Origin: CATQHP01 sp965214915 | GTDB taxonomy: Bacteria > Acidobacteriota > Terriglobia > Bryobacterales > UBA6623 | NCBI GenBank assembly: GCA_965214915.1 | Contig: CBDCCP010000001.1 | Location: 558,001 to 622,000, forward strand | Length of the DNA stretch: 64,000 bases | Reading direction: 5' to 3' | Part shown: positions 1 through 9,440 of the stretch, piece after piece | Position numbering within the stretch: position 1 is the first letter of the stretch | Layout: every line of letters starts with the position of its first letter | Notes under the pieces: generated by a model | Told to the model about the DNA's origin: nothing | The model's input: only the letters and a program-made list of their open reading frames with translations | The model's database searches: none | Program-made: the position numbers and the translations under genes

Positions 1-856
1 AGTCGATCCATTCGCCTTGAATCGGCTCGCCCGGCCGCAGCGCAATCTCTTTCGTGGCGAGCACGGAAGGGCCGTCCTTGACCGAGATGCGCGTGGTCCG
101 CTCGCTGCGCCCTTCATGGCGGATGGTCAACTGGGCGCTGACTCGAGAGTTCGGCAGCGCCTCCGCCGCCACGGCGACATCGGTAAGCTCGATGTCGTTG
201 GGAATCTTCTCGCGGCCGACGCCGACCGTATGCACCGGAACTTTGTGCCGGCGGATCTCGGCCATCAATTTGCGGTCGAATCGTCCGGTGTTGTCCGCGC
301 CGTCGCTGACGACCAATACCGCTCCGAGGGGCACGGCCGTGGACTCGCGCAAGATGTTGGCCAGCGATTCGCCGATCCGGCTGCTCGTTCCCGGCGCCGG
401 CAAATGCTCGTCCGCGAGCGATTCGAGGCGGTCTGCGTGACTGGCGAAAGCGTACAGCCGGACGCGGAATTTTTTCTCCAACTCGTCGAGAACCGGTACT
501 TGCAAAGCGGTGACGGCCTGTTGCAGCCGCGACCGGCCGCCCTCGCCCAGCGCCATGCTGCGCGAGGTGTCGAGCAGCACCGCAACCACGTTTTGACGGT
601 TCTTGAGCGACTGCACCGCCAGCCCCGGCTGCCAGAGCATCAGCAGCGCCAACGCGGCCGCGGCGAACTGGAGCGCCCAAACCGCCCACGGACGACGGCC
701 TTCCAAGCGGCTCGGAGACCGCCGCATGTGCCACCACAGGGCGCCGCCGGCCGCGGCGACGAGGACGAGCAGCAGCCACGGCGGCCAGCCGCTCGCAAAC
801 ACGAACCGGCCCTTGCCAAAGGCCGCCAACGGATACTTGAAAAAAAACTCGAACAC
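1..856 (-). CDS. VWA-domain membrane protein (3' part outside window)
   Basis: Read on the minus strand from a GTG at 856 and still open at base 1, so the C-terminus is missing. Two hydrophobic segments (about residues 26-43 and 58-75) precede a von Willebrand A domain. Its metal-binding DxSxS motif is visible as D96-T-S98-R-S100, with a second conserved patch, VVSDGADNTG, further on. The layout resembles BatA-like or 'glutamine amidotransferase' VWA proteins of Acidobacteria and Planctomycetes: membrane anchor, VWA, then beta domains. The start lies 10 nt after the stop of the DUF4159 gene, so the two are probably co-transcribed. No good Shine-Dalgarno precedes the GTG, so coupling is likely. 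The specific function is unknown. Confidence 0.8.
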   Translation of the reverse strand, partial: MFEFFFKYPLAAFGKGRFVFASGWPPWLLLVLVAAAGGALWWHMRRSPSRLEGRRPWAVWALQFAAAALALLMLWQPGLAVQSLKNRQNVVAVLLDTSRSMALGEGGRSRLQQAVTALQVPVLDELEKKFRVRLYAFASHADRLESLADEHLPAPGTSSRIGESLANILRESTAVPLGAVLVVSDGADNTGRFDRKLMAEIRRHKVPVHTVGVGREKIPNDIELTDVAVAAEALPNSRVSAQLTIRHEGRSERTTRISVKDGPSVLATKEIALRPGEPIQGEWID

Positions 857-866
857 CGGCGCTGCT

Positions 867-1676
867 CTAGTGGGTCATCGCATAGATGACATAGTTAATG
901 GCGAAACGGTAGGCCAGCGCCGTCATGTTTTCGGGGTACTCGGGCCAGTCGGCGTGCTCCCAGGCATCGCCCAGGTCCATATTGAAATTGATCGCGACCA
1001 TCAGCCGTTCTTCGTCGTCGTAAATGCCGCGCCAATGGGGCGTGTAGCCGTCTCGCTCGTAGGTGCGGCCGCTCCAGACCACGCGGATGCCGGGAATCTG
1101 CGTTCTCTGGTCAAGATCGTAGAGAGTATGCAGAATCGGATCGTCTTCGGGGATTTCGACGATCGGACGGTCGGGAAACACGCGCTGCATGCTGGCGAGA
1201 AAAGTCGCCCACTCCTCGGAGCCATGAAAATCGTCGAGCATGAGGAATCCGCCGCGCAGCAGATATTCGCGCAGCCGCGCCGCTTCTTCGTCGCTCAGAT
1301 ACCAATGGCCGACCTCGACCGCGTAGAGCCAGGGATAATCGAAGATTTCGTCGTCCATCGGAGCGAAGAACCGCCCCCCGTGGGCGGCGTCGATGGCCGT
1401 CAGGCGCTTGATGCCTTGCGTCAGGTGGTATTCGGCTTCAGGGAAGTCCGTGCGCCAACTGCCCCGCCCGCGGCCCCAGCCTCCGTAGTAACCCGAGCCG
1501 TACGCATAGCGCGCAAACGAGAACTCGGCGGGCCTGTGCTCGTAGTCGTAAGCGCGCGGATCTCCGCCTCGGCCGTAGCGCCCGCCGAAGAGTTGAAACG
1601 CCTGCAGCAGGGGCAACGCCGCGGCGAAGCCCAGCGCTAAAAATACGAGGATTCGTCTATTTCTTACGGACGGCAA
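867..1676 (-). CDS. DUF4159 domain-containing exported protein
   Basis: About 269 aa from a TTG at 1676. I chose that start because it directly precedes a basic n-region and a hydrophobic signal segment (VRNRRILVFLALGF...) and has a GGGAAGGG ribosome site just upstream. The frame stays open further upstream (ATG at 1775, ATG at 2012), but those starts would remove the signal peptide, and the 2012 one would overlap the divergent cupin gene. The body carries the DUF4159 pattern: 'FPEAEYHLTQGI', 'YPWLYAVEVGHWYLSDEEAARLR', then 'GGFLMLDDFHG'. Related proteins in Acidobacteria lie next to MoxR/DUF58/VWA genes, which fits the downstream VWA gene. Biochemical role is unknown. Confidence 0.8.
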   Translation of the reverse strand: MPSVRNRRILVFLALGFAAALPLLQAFQLFGGRYGRGGDPRAYDYEHRPAEFSFARYAYGSGYYGGWGRGRGSWRTDFPEAEYHLTQGIKRLTAIDAAHGGRFFAPMDDEIFDYPWLYAVEVGHWYLSDEEAARLREYLLRGGFLMLDDFHGSEEWATFLASMQRVFPDRPIVEIPEDDPILHTLYDLDQRTQIPGIRVVWSGRTYERDGYTPHWRGIYDDEERLMVAINFNMDLGDAWEHADWPEYPENMTALAYRFAINYVIYAMTH

Positions 1677-1887
1677 TCGACTGCCCTTCCCGTTCCAGCG
1701 TTCCTGAGAGTAGCACACGGCCCTGCGTCCCGCGGGCAAGCACGGCGCGCCGGGGTCTGCCGTTTCAGGCGTCATCGCCGCTCTCAGGTTACCGCGGCGG
1801 AATTCGGCATGGCGGCCGCAATGTGCGCGGGCAAACATCGACGGCCGGCGGCTCGCGCCCCGGCAGCGATCCGTTATCATAGCGGGC

Positions 1888-3120
1888 ATGTCCGAGAAGA
1901 TTGCAGCCCTGCGCAACGCTCTGTCGGCGGGAGAGGGCATCGTGCGCCTCGCTCCCTGCTGGGTGCCCCGCTCGTTCTTGATGCCCGGCGGCCGTCTCAA
2001 GCTCCATCCCAACGATCTCTACGCGCTCGGCGCGCACCGCGGCGGCATCGACGAGCGCTGGTTTTCATCGACGACGCAAGCCGACAACGGCCCCGGAACG
2101 CCCGAGGACGAGGGTCTGGCCTACATCGTCGCTGCGAGCGGCTCGAACGGCGACGCCCAAAAAATCCTTTTGAAAGAGGCCATAGAGGAAATCGGCGACG
2201 AATTCCTGGGGCAAGACGTGATGAACGAGCGCGGCGGCTGGAACGTGCTCTGCAAGTTCTTCGACAACCTGGGGCCGATCCCCCACCACATGCACCAGGG
2301 CGACGAGGCGGCCGCCCGCGTCGGCCGGCGCGGCAAACCGGAAGCCTACTACTTCCCGCCGCAATTCAATTACAAGGAAAACAATTTCGCCTATACCTTC
2401 ATGGGCCTCGAGCCGGGCACGACCAAAGACGACGTGCGCCGCTGCCTCGAGCGTTGGAACGAAGGCGACAACGGCATTCTCTACCACTCGAAGGCGTACA
2501 AGCTCAAGCCCGGCAGCGGCTGGCACATTCCGGCGGGCGTCTTGCATGCGCCCGGCTCGGCGGTCACCTACGAGCCGCAGGTCAACTCCGACGTTTTCGG
2601 CATGTTCCAATCGATGGTCGAAGGACGCGCCGTGCCTTGGGACCTGCTCGTCAAGGACGTGCCGGAGGAATGCCGTTACGACCTCGACTACATCATCGGC
2701 ATGCTCGACTGGGAAGCGAACGTCGATCCCTACTTCATGCAAAACCGCTTTTTCGAACCGACGCCCGTCAAGCCGACGGAGGAGATGGAAGCCGCCGGCT
2801 ACCGCGAAAATTGGGTGACGTACTCCACGGACTTTTACAGTGCGAAAGAGCTGACCGTGCTTCCGGGCCGCACCGCGGTCATCGCCGACGCGGCGGCCTA
2901 CGGCATGATCCTGACGCAAGGGCGCGGAAAAATGGGCGTATGGGACATCCACACGCCGGCGATGATCCGTTACGGCGAGTTGACTTCCGACGAGTTTTTC
3001 GTCACCGCCCAGGCAGCGCGGGCCGGCGTTGCGGTCGCCAACGCCAGCAGCGAGGAAAACCTGGTCATGCTCAAGCACTTCGGCCCCGGCAACCCCGACG
3101 CCAGGCATCTGATCCGCTAG
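1888..3120 (+). CDS. Cupin protein related to class I mannose-6-phosphate isomerases
   Basis: A 410-aa soluble protein with no signal peptide. A phosphomannose-isomerase-like cupin core is visible: PHHMHQGDE, then GKPEAYYFPP, then GWHIPAGVLHAPGS. These would supply the His/Glu metal ligands and resemble the QxHP...KPE...PxGxxHA pattern of type I isomerases. A second beta-rich half follows (GRTAVIADAAAYGMILTQGRG). It is transcribed alone, divergent from the DUF4159 gene and upstream of glnA. Sugar-phosphate isomerase activity is plausible but not shown; it could be a non-enzymatic homologue. Confidence 0.75.
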   Translation: MSEKIAALRNALSAGEGIVRLAPCWVPRSFLMPGGRLKLHPNDLYALGAHRGGIDERWFSSTTQADNGPGTPEDEGLAYIVAASGSNGDAQKILLKEAIEEIGDEFLGQDVMNERGGWNVLCKFFDNLGPIPHHMHQGDEAAARVGRRGKPEAYYFPPQFNYKENNFAYTFMGLEPGTTKDDVRRCLERWNEGDNGILYHSKAYKLKPGSGWHIPAGVLHAPGSAVTYEPQVNSDVFGMFQSMVEGRAVPWDLLVKDVPEECRYDLDYIIGMLDWEANVDPYFMQNRFFEPTPVKPTEEMEAAGYRENWVTYSTDFYSAKELTVLPGRTAVIADAAAYGMILTQGRGKMGVWDIHTPAMIRYGELTSDEFFVTAQAARAGVAVANASSEENLVMLKHFGPGNPDARHLIR

Positions 3121-3192
3121 GCGGCCCATGCCGGCTGCCGAGCGAACCTCGCCGACAACATCGCTATCGAAAGTTTTTATGGGGCTTACAAG

Positions 3193-3222
3193 TTGCCGCA
3201 GGCGGCGGCTCTGCTGTGTTAT
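3193..3222 (+). promoter_or_regulatory. Candidate sigma-70 promoter for glnA
   Basis: TTGCCG (3193-3198) and TGTTAT (3217-3222) are separated by 18 nt, about 80 nt before the glnA start. Both hexamers are partial matches. I saw no NtrC or sigma-54 GG/GC element. glnA itself has a strong AGGAGG (3291-3296) four bases before its ATG. Confidence 0.35.
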
Positions 3223-3300
3223 CCTTCCCGTTTAGACCCGTACTCGGTCTGCGCGGTCGGGTTGAATCCTTCCCCTTTTTGAGAATCACCAGGAGGTTGA

Positions 3301-4722
3301 ATGGCTACCAAGAGAACCCCAGCGGAAGTCTTGGCGTACGCGAAGGAGAGCGGCGCGGAGATCCTCGATCTGCGGTTTGCAGATCTTCCCGGCTTATGGC
3401 AGCACGTTTCCTATCCGATCGCCATGCTCGAAGAAGACAGCTTCGAGGAGGGCTTCGGTTTCGACGGATCGTCGATCCGCGGCTGGCAGGCGATCAGCGA
3501 GTCCGACATGCTGATCATGCCCGACCCGAATACCGCGTTCATGGACCCGTTCACACAGGTTCCGACGCTGTGCGTCATCTCCAACATCGTCGATCCCATC
3601 ACCAAGCAGCACTACGAGCGCGACCCGCGTTGGATCGCCCAGAAAGCCGAGCAGTACCTGCAATATACCGGCGTAGGCGACACCGCTTACTTCGGCGCCG
3701 AGGCCGAGTTTTTCCTGTTCGACAACGTCAGCTACGACTCGTCCTACAACTACGGCTTCTACAAGATCGACTCGGAGGAAGGCCGCTGGAATTCCGGCCG
3801 CCCGGATAACAACCTCGGCTACCGCCCGCGTTACAAAGAGGGCTATTTCCCGGTTCCGCCGACCGACCACATGCAAGACCTGCGCACCGAGATGACGCAG
3901 GTGATGGAGAGGTGCGGCATCGAAATCGAGTGCCACCACCACGAAGTCGCCACCGGCGGCCAGTGCGAGATCGACCAGAAATTCGACACGCTCGTGCTTT
4001 CGTCCGACAACATGATGCTCTACAAGTACGTGGTGCGCAACGTAGCCTACCGCAACGGCAAGACGGCGACCTTCATGCCGAAGCCGCTTTGGAACGACAA
4101 CGGGTCGGGCATGCATACCCATCAGTCGATCTGGAAGGACGGCGAGCCGACCTTCGCGGGCAACGGCTATGCCGGCATCAGCGAGACCGCCCTGCACTAC
4201 ATCGGCGGGCTGCTCAAGCACTCTCCGGCGCTGGCGGCGATCGTCGCCCCGACGACCAACAGCTACAAGCGCCTGGTGCCGGGCTTCGAAGCCCCGGTCA
4301 GCTTGGCCTACTCGCGCCGCAACCGCTCCGCGGCCTGCCGCATCCCGATGTACTCGCACAGCCCGAAGTCGAAGCGCGTCGAATTGCGCTACCCCGATCC
4401 GTCGTGCAATCCCTATCTGGCCTTCTCCGCTTGCCTGATGGCGGGCCTCGACGGCATCCAGAACAAGATCGACCCGGGCGAAGCGCTCGACAAAGACATT
4501 TACGATCTGACTCCGGAAGAATTGGCGGGCGTTCCTTCGCTGCCGCACGATCTGGCCGGCGCGCTCGATGCGTTGGAGCGGGATCACGACTTCCTGACGC
4601 AGAACGACGTCTTCACCGAGGAGTTGCTCTCGAGCTACATCGAATACAAACGCAGCGCCGAAGTCGACGAAGTGCGCCAGCGGCCGCACCCGTACGAGTT
4701 CTCGCTGTACTACGACATCTAA
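3301..4722 (+). CDS. glnA: Glutamine synthetase, type I
   Basis: A 473-aa enzyme that makes glutamine from glutamate, ammonia and ATP. Class signatures are present in order: GFDGSSIRGW (the Asp-latch loop), FGAEAEFFLFD, the NGSGMHTHQS ATP/glutamate region, and KRLVPGFEAPV...RNRSA...R, ending EFSLYYDI. Tyr401 in DKDIYDLTPEE matches the adenylylation tyrosine of GSI-beta enzymes, so GlnE-type control is predicted. The start is fixed by AGGAGG four bases upstream. It is a single-gene unit; the downstream uxaC gene is convergent. Confidence 0.97.
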   Translation: MATKRTPAEVLAYAKESGAEILDLRFADLPGLWQHVSYPIAMLEEDSFEEGFGFDGSSIRGWQAISESDMLIMPDPNTAFMDPFTQVPTLCVISNIVDPITKQHYERDPRWIAQKAEQYLQYTGVGDTAYFGAEAEFFLFDNVSYDSSYNYGFYKIDSEEGRWNSGRPDNNLGYRPRYKEGYFPVPPTDHMQDLRTEMTQVMERCGIEIECHHHEVATGGQCEIDQKFDTLVLSSDNMMLYKYVVRNVAYRNGKTATFMPKPLWNDNGSGMHTHQSIWKDGEPTFAGNGYAGISETALHYIGGLLKHSPALAAIVAPTTNSYKRLVPGFEAPVSLAYSRRNRSAACRIPMYSHSPKSKRVELRYPDPSCNPYLAFSACLMAGLDGIQNKIDPGEALDKDIYDLTPEELAGVPSLPHDLAGALDALERDHDFLTQNDVFTEELLSSYIEYKRSAEVDEVRQRPHPYEFSLYYDI

Positions 4723-4725
4723 GCC

Positions 4726-4768
4726 TCCCGGGGCAAAAGTCACGCAGGCGGCGTTACGCGCCCCGGGA
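4726..4768 (+). terminator. Inverted repeat after glnA, possible terminator
   Basis: TCCCGGGGC (4726-4734) pairs perfectly with GCCCCGGGA (4760-4768) across a 25-nt loop, directly after the glnA stop. There is no T-run, so rho-independent termination is doubtful. It lies between convergent genes and could act in either direction. Confidence 0.35.
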
Positions 4769-4872
4769 CCGATGCAGTACCGCGTGGGCGATCGAGTGAC
4801 CCAGCGTCATGCAGTCTGTCGGATAGGCAGGCAAGGGCGCGCAACCCTATGGGCGGTATCTCCAGCTTGACG

Positions 4873-6288
4873 TTATACCCCGTCGAGCCGGAGGTACTCC
4901 CGAACGTTGTTGAAGCAGATGTTTTCGACCATGCCGCCGACCAGCTTGTCGTCGTCGGGGATTTCGCCGTTTTCGATGTCGCGGCCCAACAGATTGCAGA
5001 GCACGCGCCGGAAATACTCGTGGCGCGGGTAAGACATGAACGAGCGCGAGTCGGTCAACATGCCGATGAAGCGCGAAAGCAGCCCGACGTTCGACAGGCA
5101 GTTCATCTGCCACTCCATCGCCTCTTTCTGGTCGAGGTACCACCAGCCTGACCCGAACTGCATCTTTCCGGCGACCGATCCGTCCTGAAAATTCCCCATC
5201 ATCGTCGCGAACTGGTAATTGTCGTTGGGGTTGTTGTTGTATACGATCGTCCGCGGCAGCGCGTCCTGCCGGTCCAGGCGATCGAGGTAGCGGCTCAGGT
5301 TCTCGGCCTGCGGCCAATCGCCGATCGAATCGAAGCCGGCGTCGGGTCCGGCTGCCCGCAGGCCGCGCGTGCTGTTGTTGCGCAGCGCGCCCAGATGCAT
5401 CTGCTTGGTCCAACCGCGCGCCGCATCCAGCTTGCCGAAGTAAACCATCATGTAAGCGATGAACTGCCCGTGGTCTCTGACATCTGCGGGGACCCCGTCC
5501 CGGGCGGCATCGAAGACCGCCTCCGCGTCCGCGTCGGATGGAAAACCGGACGAAAGGCGGTCGAGCCCGTGGTCGGAAAGACGTCCGCCCATTTCGTGAA
5601 AAAAGTCGTGCCGCCGCTTGAGCGCGTCGAGAAAGCTTTGGAAATTCCGAATCTCGATGTTGCCCGCGGCTTCGAGCTTGGCGACCCAGGGGTTGAAGAC
5701 CTCGGGGCGGTTCACCGCCAACGCCTTGTCGGGCCGAAACGCCGGATAAACCTTCGTCTCGAGAGTCGACGCCGCAATGGTCTTGTGATGGGCCAGATCG
5801 TCCGTCGGGTCGTCCGTGGTGCAAAGCGCGCGCACGTCGAACTTGCGCAGAATGCCGTGCGCGGTAAGGCCGCTGCCCGCAAGCTGTTCGTTGGCCCGCC
5901 GCCAGATGTTCTCGGCGGTCGACTCATCGAGCAGGTCGTCGATGCCGAAGTAGCGCTTCAACTCGAGGTGGCTCCAGTGATAGAGCGGATTGCGCAGCGT
6001 GTGCGGCACAGTGCGCGCCCAGGCAACAAACTTGTCGTAGGGGTCGGCGCCGCCGGTGCAGAGCTCTTCGCCGACGCCGTTGGCGCGCATCGCCCGCCAC
6101 TTGTAGTGATCCCCTTCCAGCCAGATCTCGAACAAGTTGTTGAAGCGGCGATCGGCGGCCACGTCTTCCGGCGGCAGGTGGCAATGGTAGTCGAGGATCG
6201 GCGGCTCGACCGCAAACGTATGGTAGAGGCGCTTGGCCGTCTCGTTGCGCAGCAGAAAATCTTCGTGGATAAACGACGTCGTCGGCAT
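4873..6288 (-). CDS. uxaC: Glucuronate (uronate) isomerase
   Basis: A 471-aa protein of the UxaC family, which interconverts D-glucuronate/galacturonate with fructuronate/tagaturonate in hexuronate degradation. Family signatures: DYHCHLPPEDV near the N-terminus (H35 and H37 as likely metal ligands), NLFEIWLEGDHYKWRAMR, TTDDPTDDL, ARGWTKQMHLGALRNN, and C-terminal DSRSFMSYPRHEYFRR. Length is normal for the family. A GGACT ribosome site precedes the ATG at 6288. The SSS transporter starts upstream on the same strand with only 54 bp between the genes, so the transporter may supply a uronate or related substrate. That link is an inference. Confidence 0.95.
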   Translation of the reverse strand: MPTTSFIHEDFLLRNETAKRLYHTFAVEPPILDYHCHLPPEDVAADRRFNNLFEIWLEGDHYKWRAMRANGVGEELCTGGADPYDKFVAWARTVPHTLRNPLYHWSHLELKRYFGIDDLLDESTAENIWRRANEQLAGSGLTAHGILRKFDVRALCTTDDPTDDLAHHKTIAASTLETKVYPAFRPDKALAVNRPEVFNPWVAKLEAAGNIEIRNFQSFLDALKRRHDFFHEMGGRLSDHGLDRLSSGFPSDADAEAVFDAARDGVPADVRDHGQFIAYMMVYFGKLDAARGWTKQMHLGALRNNSTRGLRAAGPDAGFDSIGDWPQAENLSRYLDRLDRQDALPRTIVYNNNPNDNYQFATMMGNFQDGSVAGKMQFGSGWWYLDQKEAMEWQMNCLSNVGLLSRFIGMLTDSRSFMSYPRHEYFRRVLCNLLGRDIENGEIPDDDKLVGGMVENICFNNVREYLRLDGV

Positions 6289-6342
6289 ACGGGGAGTCCT
6301 TCATCATAGCCGCATGACGGCGGCGCAGGGGCGGCCGCGCCG

Positions 6343-7758
6343 TCAACTCTTGAGACGGAAAAACGGGCGGCCTGCGAAGTAGGTCAGGAAAAACATGAAA
6401 AATCCGGGAAGGCTGGGGGAAACATAAGTATTGAGCCCCGCCTTATCCCAGATCACCACCGTCGCAAAACCGACGAAAGCCACGACGATCGCTCCGACCT
6501 CCGAGATGTTCACATTGAAAATACGCAATACGATCAGGCCGCCGATCGAAACACCGAGGCCCGTGTAAGAAAAGATCACCAGAGAAAAAATACTGTCTTG
6601 CGCAAACAAAGCTAAAACCGCGGCTGCCACGGTCACGCTCAGAGTACCGATTTTGGCGCCCCAAAGCGAATCGCTGGGAGGTTCCGGGAAGTCTCTCATC
6701 AAAGAAGCCGAGCAGCTTAAAATTTGCGAATCGGCCGTTGACAACGAAGCCGAAAAAACGCCCGCCAGAACAAACCCGGTCGCTACGGCCGGCAGCATTT
6801 CGCGGGCCGACAAAAATAGAGCCTGCTCCGGATCGAAGTCGGCTATGTCTTGCAAGATCACCCGCGTGCATAGTCCGACCAGAATAAACAGAAAGGCAAA
6901 GCCGATCTCGCAAGCATAGCTGGCGAAAACGAATTTCTTGGTGTCCTTCGTGTCTTTGATCGCCATGGCGCGTATCAACACGTGCGGTTGTCCGATGACG
7001 CAAAAGCCCACGGTGACGTAACCCAAGAAAAACATCGCCAACCCGGAAAGCCCGCCGACAGACAGGTTTTGCGGAAACAAGGACACTTCATCGGACACTT
7101 GGCCCGTCTGCATGAAGGCCTGGAACAAATTCTGTATCCCGCCCGATTCCCTCACGACCGTGACCAGGATGACCACCAAGCTCAACGCCATCAACGAAGC
7201 CTGCACCACGTCGGTCCACATCGAAGCCCTGATGCCGCCCGACCAGCAATAGAAAACGATCACCCCAACGCTCAGAGCCACCCCGATATAGGGCGAATAG
7301 CTCAAGGCCACCTCCAAAGCCTTGCCGCCCGTTTTCAGTTGCGCCGCGGCGTAAAAGCTGAGGAAAAAAAGCGTAATCGCCCCAATGAACCGTCTCAACC
7401 ACACTCGGTTCTCGCCGTGCCAGAACGTGAGCAACTCGGCAATGCTTAAAGCCCAACCACCTATGTTCATCGCTTGCAAGCGCGACGTAATGAAACCGTA
7501 CACACAGCAGTAACCCGTCAGGAGACCCAGAGAATGCCAAATCACCGCCGTGCCTTGGGCGTACGCCATGCCCATGAAACCGGCAAACATGAAGCCGCTG
7601 AAGTGCGAGGCTGCGCCGGACAAAGCCAAAACATACGGTGAAACCGTTTGGTTGGCTAAAAAATAATCCGTTTCCGAGTGCCGGCTTTTTCTGGACGCCC
7701 ATAACCCGATCGGGCAGATAATGGCAAGAAAAAAGAACAAGAAGCTTGCTGCGGTCAT
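6343..7758 (-). CDS. Sodium:solute symporter (SSS/PutP family)
   Basis: A 471-aa multi-pass membrane protein with about 13 hydrophobic segments. SSS hallmarks: N-terminal SETDYFLANQTVSPYVLALSG, the sodium-site region 'SGAASHFSGFMFAGFMGMAY' in helix 2, and GVFSASLSTADSQILSCSA in the segment equivalent to TM8. The ATG at 7758 has GAGGA six bases upstream. An open extension to 7956 adds only arginine-rich residues and is rejected. It precedes uxaC by 54 bp in the same direction, so co-transcription and a role in sugar-acid uptake are possible. The true substrate cannot be read from sequence. Confidence 0.9.
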   Translation of the reverse strand: MTAASFLFFFLAIICPIGLWASRKSRHSETDYFLANQTVSPYVLALSGAASHFSGFMFAGFMGMAYAQGTAVIWHSLGLLTGYCCVYGFITSRLQAMNIGGWALSIAELLTFWHGENRVWLRRFIGAITLFFLSFYAAAQLKTGGKALEVALSYSPYIGVALSVGVIVFYCWSGGIRASMWTDVVQASLMALSLVVILVTVVRESGGIQNLFQAFMQTGQVSDEVSLFPQNLSVGGLSGLAMFFLGYVTVGFCVIGQPHVLIRAMAIKDTKDTKKFVFASYACEIGFAFLFILVGLCTRVILQDIADFDPEQALFLSAREMLPAVATGFVLAGVFSASLSTADSQILSCSASLMRDFPEPPSDSLWGAKIGTLSVTVAAAVLALFAQDSIFSLVIFSYTGLGVSIGGLIVLRIFNVNISEVGAIVVAFVGFATVVIWDKAGLNTYVSPSLPGFFMFFLTYFAGRPFFRLKS

Positions 7759-7996
7759 GTAGTTCCTCGATGAACTGCGAATCGCTGCGCGGACTGCGGC
7801 GTTCCCGCGGGGAGCGGAATCCGCGCCGACATTCAAGTATGAACGAAACGCAGGCAAAGCAACCCTCGCTGCGCCTGAGGTTTTGCCCGCCGTTCGCCCC
7901 GACCGCCTCAGCCGAAAGAGAGCCCGAGACCCAAACGCAATGACCGTCCGTCCCATTCCAACCGTCCGGCATACGACCGGCAGCGGTGTCCTCTAT
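7759..7996. other. Intergenic region between SSS gene and IS end
   Basis: About 240 bp holding the presumed 5' region of the SSS gene. I see no convincing gene, promoter pair or RNA here. Confidence 0.5.
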
Positions 7997-8020
7997 TCCA
8001 ATCGAAAGATGAGCCTGAAG
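7997..8020 (+). repeat. Left terminal inverted repeat of the IS
   Basis: The last 15 bases are an exact inverted match to both right-end copies; the outer nine bases match imperfectly (TCCAA shared). Confidence 0.7.
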
Positions 8021-8070
8021 AGGAGCAGGGGAACTGTGGGTGAGGGCAGTGTAGCAGAGGAGACGAGAGG

Positions 8071-8118
8071 GCCGACAGAGGGGAGCGGCGGCCCGGGCCG
8101 CCGCTCCCCTCTGTCGGC
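8071..8118. repeat. 48-bp perfect palindrome inside the IS
   Basis: Two 24-base arms (8071-8094 and 8095-8118) are exact reverse complements with no spacer; the centre is GGCCCGGGCC. It lies 36 bp beyond the transposase stop, between the gene and the left IS end. It could be a bidirectional terminator or insulator, or a site recognised as folded DNA. No T-run follows on either strand. Confidence 0.85.
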
Positions 8119-8153
8119 GGAGAGCGCGTAAGCGGGGCGCCGTTGCCGCGCGC

Positions 8154-9398
8154 TCACCACGGCAGAGCGAGGTTCTCGCAACTGTGCTGCAAATCGCACA
8201 AGCGGACTTGCAGTTGCTCGGCGAAGTCCGTGTCCGAGTACGCTTGAGCCTGCGCTTGCAACTCGGCCAGGGTCACCGCCGCGCGCAGTCCGCGCTGTTC
8301 GGGGGGGCAATGCTGCGAGCGCCTCCAACGGTGTGCGCCAGTGCTGATAGACCTTGCGCAGCTTGCCCTTGCGGTCGGGCCGCAGCACGGCGAAAGCGCT
8401 CGGTCGATGATAGTTCACGTAGGGGTTGAGCCACTCCCGGTAGAAAGCCTGAATCTGGGCCGTGGCCGCCGAGGGCAGAAAGCGGTAGCCCATCCACTTG
8501 GCGCCACCGAACCGTTCTTCGACTCCACCAGGGCGTTGTCGTTGCTGCGCCGCGAGCGTGACTTGGTGAACTCGATGCGCAGCTTCTCCAGCAAGGCTGC
8601 TGTCCTGTGGTTGATGTACTCACTGCCGTTGTCGGAATGAAAGCCGCGCACGAGGAAGGGGAACTGTTCCAAGAGTTCTGCGAGCGCCGGCGCGAGGGAG
8701 TGCTCGCTGATCCGTTCGACGCAGCCAAGTACTTGCCATTGCGTCACTGCGTCGACCAAGTTGATGGTGTAGGCGCCCTTTGCGCCGTCCTGTTCGGGCG
8801 AATGCACGGTGTCCACGCGCAGGTAGCCCGGACGCCCTGCGGGGCGCGGTTGGCGGCGTTCGCCGATGGCCGTCGGTGTCGCGCGGGTCTTCTCCAGGCG
8901 CAGGCGCCGCCGGCGGTAGAGACGGCTGCGCCGCAGATTGTACAGGTGGGCCACCGACAGCCGGGCCAAGCGGGCGAACTCGCGTCGCCCGTGGAGGGCG
9001 AACTCACGGCGCAAGATGGCGCAAGTGGCCGGCCCCGACAACTGCCGGTGCGCCTCGTCCACGCGCGCCAACAGCACGATGTCCGCCCGCCTGTAGAGCG
9101 TCGGGAAACGCCGCCGCCGGTAGACTGTCGGGCGCACCGTGCGCTCGCCTAGAAACTGCCCGCTCAGCCGCGTCGTCTGGGCCCGGCTCAGCCCGCTCAG
9201 CTTCTGCAAGAAGCGCCGCAACAGACCCTTCGCCGCGCGGCCCTGCTCGGCCTAGTGGTGTTTGCATAACACGGCTTCGAACAAGCGATACCTCGCAGCC
9301 CGGCTCTCCGCCCGAAACGCGATGCTCTCACTGCCGGCCAGGAAGGCCTCGATCTGCTCCAAACTCAACCTCTCGACTTGCTGCATGGCGACTCCCAT
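8154..9398 (-). pseudogene. Broken rve-family transposase
   Basis: Reading the minus strand from ATG 9398 (or 9386) gives an N-terminal helix-turn-helix part (QQVERLSLEQIEAFL). It is interrupted by TAG at 9252-9254. The same frame continues through LSRAQTTRLSGQ into an integrase core with the expected DDE residues in LRVDTVHSP, FHSDNGSEY and NALVESKNG. A one-base loss near 8505 moves the frame to KWMGYRFLPSAATAQIQAFYREWLNPYVNYHRPSAF-type sequence. Another shift in or near the C7 run (8301-8307) restores the C-terminus, which ends at 8154. With one stop and two shifts it should be inactive unless some are sequencing errors. Confidence 0.85.
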
Positions 9399-9440
9399 CG
9401 CCCACAGCTTGCCCCGCTCCTACCTATCCCCCTCCAACCT

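Noticed and set aside
1809..3809. Long plus-strand frame across the cupin gene and glnA
   Set aside because: Arginine-rich shadow translation crossing two recognisable genes in another frame.
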